Shown: one piece after another, positions 54,896 through 55,054 of the stretch
Position numbering within the stretch: the first letter of the stretch is position 1
How the letters are laid out: each line of letters opens with the position of its first letter
NCBI RefSeq assembly: GCF_001999305.1
Contig: NZ_MLHQ01000016.1
Coordinates: 1 to 55,054 of the forward strand
Source: Rodentibacter myodis
GTDB taxonomy: Bacteria; Pseudomonadota; Gammaproteobacteria; Enterobacterales; Pasteurellaceae
Length of the DNA: 55,054 nucleotides
Reading direction: 5' to 3'
Program-made: the position numbers and the translations under genes
Notes under the pieces: generated by a model
The model's input: the letters and a program-made list of their open reading frames with translations, nothing else
Database searches by the model: none
Told to the model about the DNA's origin: nothing

Positions 54896-55054
54896 AAGTA
54901 ATAAACCTCAATTTTGTTTTACTTTTTTAATACAATACTTATCTTCTTTTATTTGTATTACATAACCAAATATTTAAGAAAATTCGTATAAAAATCAGAT
55001 AAATTTCAATAACTTGAATTTTATAAAAACAAAAAAATCCAAGCCCGAATATTT
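54896..55054 (-). other. AT-rich upstream region of the adhesin gene
   Basis: The 159 bases before the adhesin start are very AT-rich. TTGAAATTTATCTG (near 55010) could hold a -35 box, but I see no convincing -10, no simple sequence repeat and no operator. The region runs off the window. Confidence 0.4.

Noticed and set aside
1-55054. tRNA, rRNA, integrase, transposase or prophage genes
   Set aside because: I looked on both strands and saw none; every mobile-looking sequence is a short noncoding repeat.

Overview
The window is chromosomal DNA of a Pasteurellaceae bacterium, most likely Aggregatibacter or Haemophilus. Three things point there. The 9-base DNA-uptake sequence AAGTGCGGT (Hin type) or its complement occurs about 40 times by eye, roughly once per 1.4 kb. 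The proteins resemble H. influenzae and E. coli homologues throughout. The block fur-fldA-ybfF-seqA-menE-mscK-aroC-mepA-yfcA-lpxM keeps the H. influenzae order as I remember it. I recognise no rRNA, tRNA, CRISPR array, prophage or plasmid gene; the species is not proven.

Layout. 1-21: the first codons of a minus-strand gene that starts inside a pentanucleotide repeat, so it is probably phase-variable. 201-758: an NlpC/P60 murein hydrolase lipoprotein. 1258-7399: the pyruvate dehydrogenase operon aceE-aceF-lpdA. 7709-8167: mgsA. 8306-9778: a YdgA-like protein. 10046-13412: dnaK, a small DUF2798-like membrane protein and dnaJ, behind a heat-shock (sigma-32) promoter. 13766-15103: cystine symporter tcyP. 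15210-19257: the molybdate uptake locus modC, modB, modA with divergent modE and a good ModE operator. 19298-22038: TorD-like chaperone, NAD(P)H:quinone oxidoreductase-like protein, NfeD protein and QmcA. 22085-23533: modF. 23590-24832: sstT, broken by a frameshift. 25099-25545: an SOS-type promoter driving a UmuD-fold protein that lacks the protease residues. 25791-36870: lpxM, yfcA, mepA, aroC, mscK, menE, seqA (all minus), then ybfF, fldA and fur (plus). 36933-41063: an OppA-like lipoprotein, ybaN and prlC. 41300-44701: fabB and mnmC, divergent. 44906-54895: one 3329-residue trimeric autotransporter adhesin filling the last 10 kb.

Most of the window is ordinary core genome: pyruvate oxidation, protein folding, peptidoglycan and lipid A building, shikimate and menaquinone synthesis, iron control and tRNA modification. 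Molybdenum is a recurring theme: modABC, modE, modF and a TorD-type chaperone for molybdoenzymes lie within 8.5 kb. Many intergenic gaps carry degenerate copies of a palindromic, MITE-like repeat, and two gaps also carry a second GC-rich repeat; together they separate modA from modBC.

The parts most worth a second look are the truncated repeat-switched gene at the left edge, the SOS-controlled UmuD-like protein without its catalytic or cleavage residues, the palindromic repeat family, and the giant adhesin. The adhesin is built of 1.1-kb and 2-kb repeated modules and is unusually rich in N-x-S/T sequons, which suggests HMW1C-type cytoplasmic N-glycosylation. I did not find a multi-gene system that I would call wholly new.
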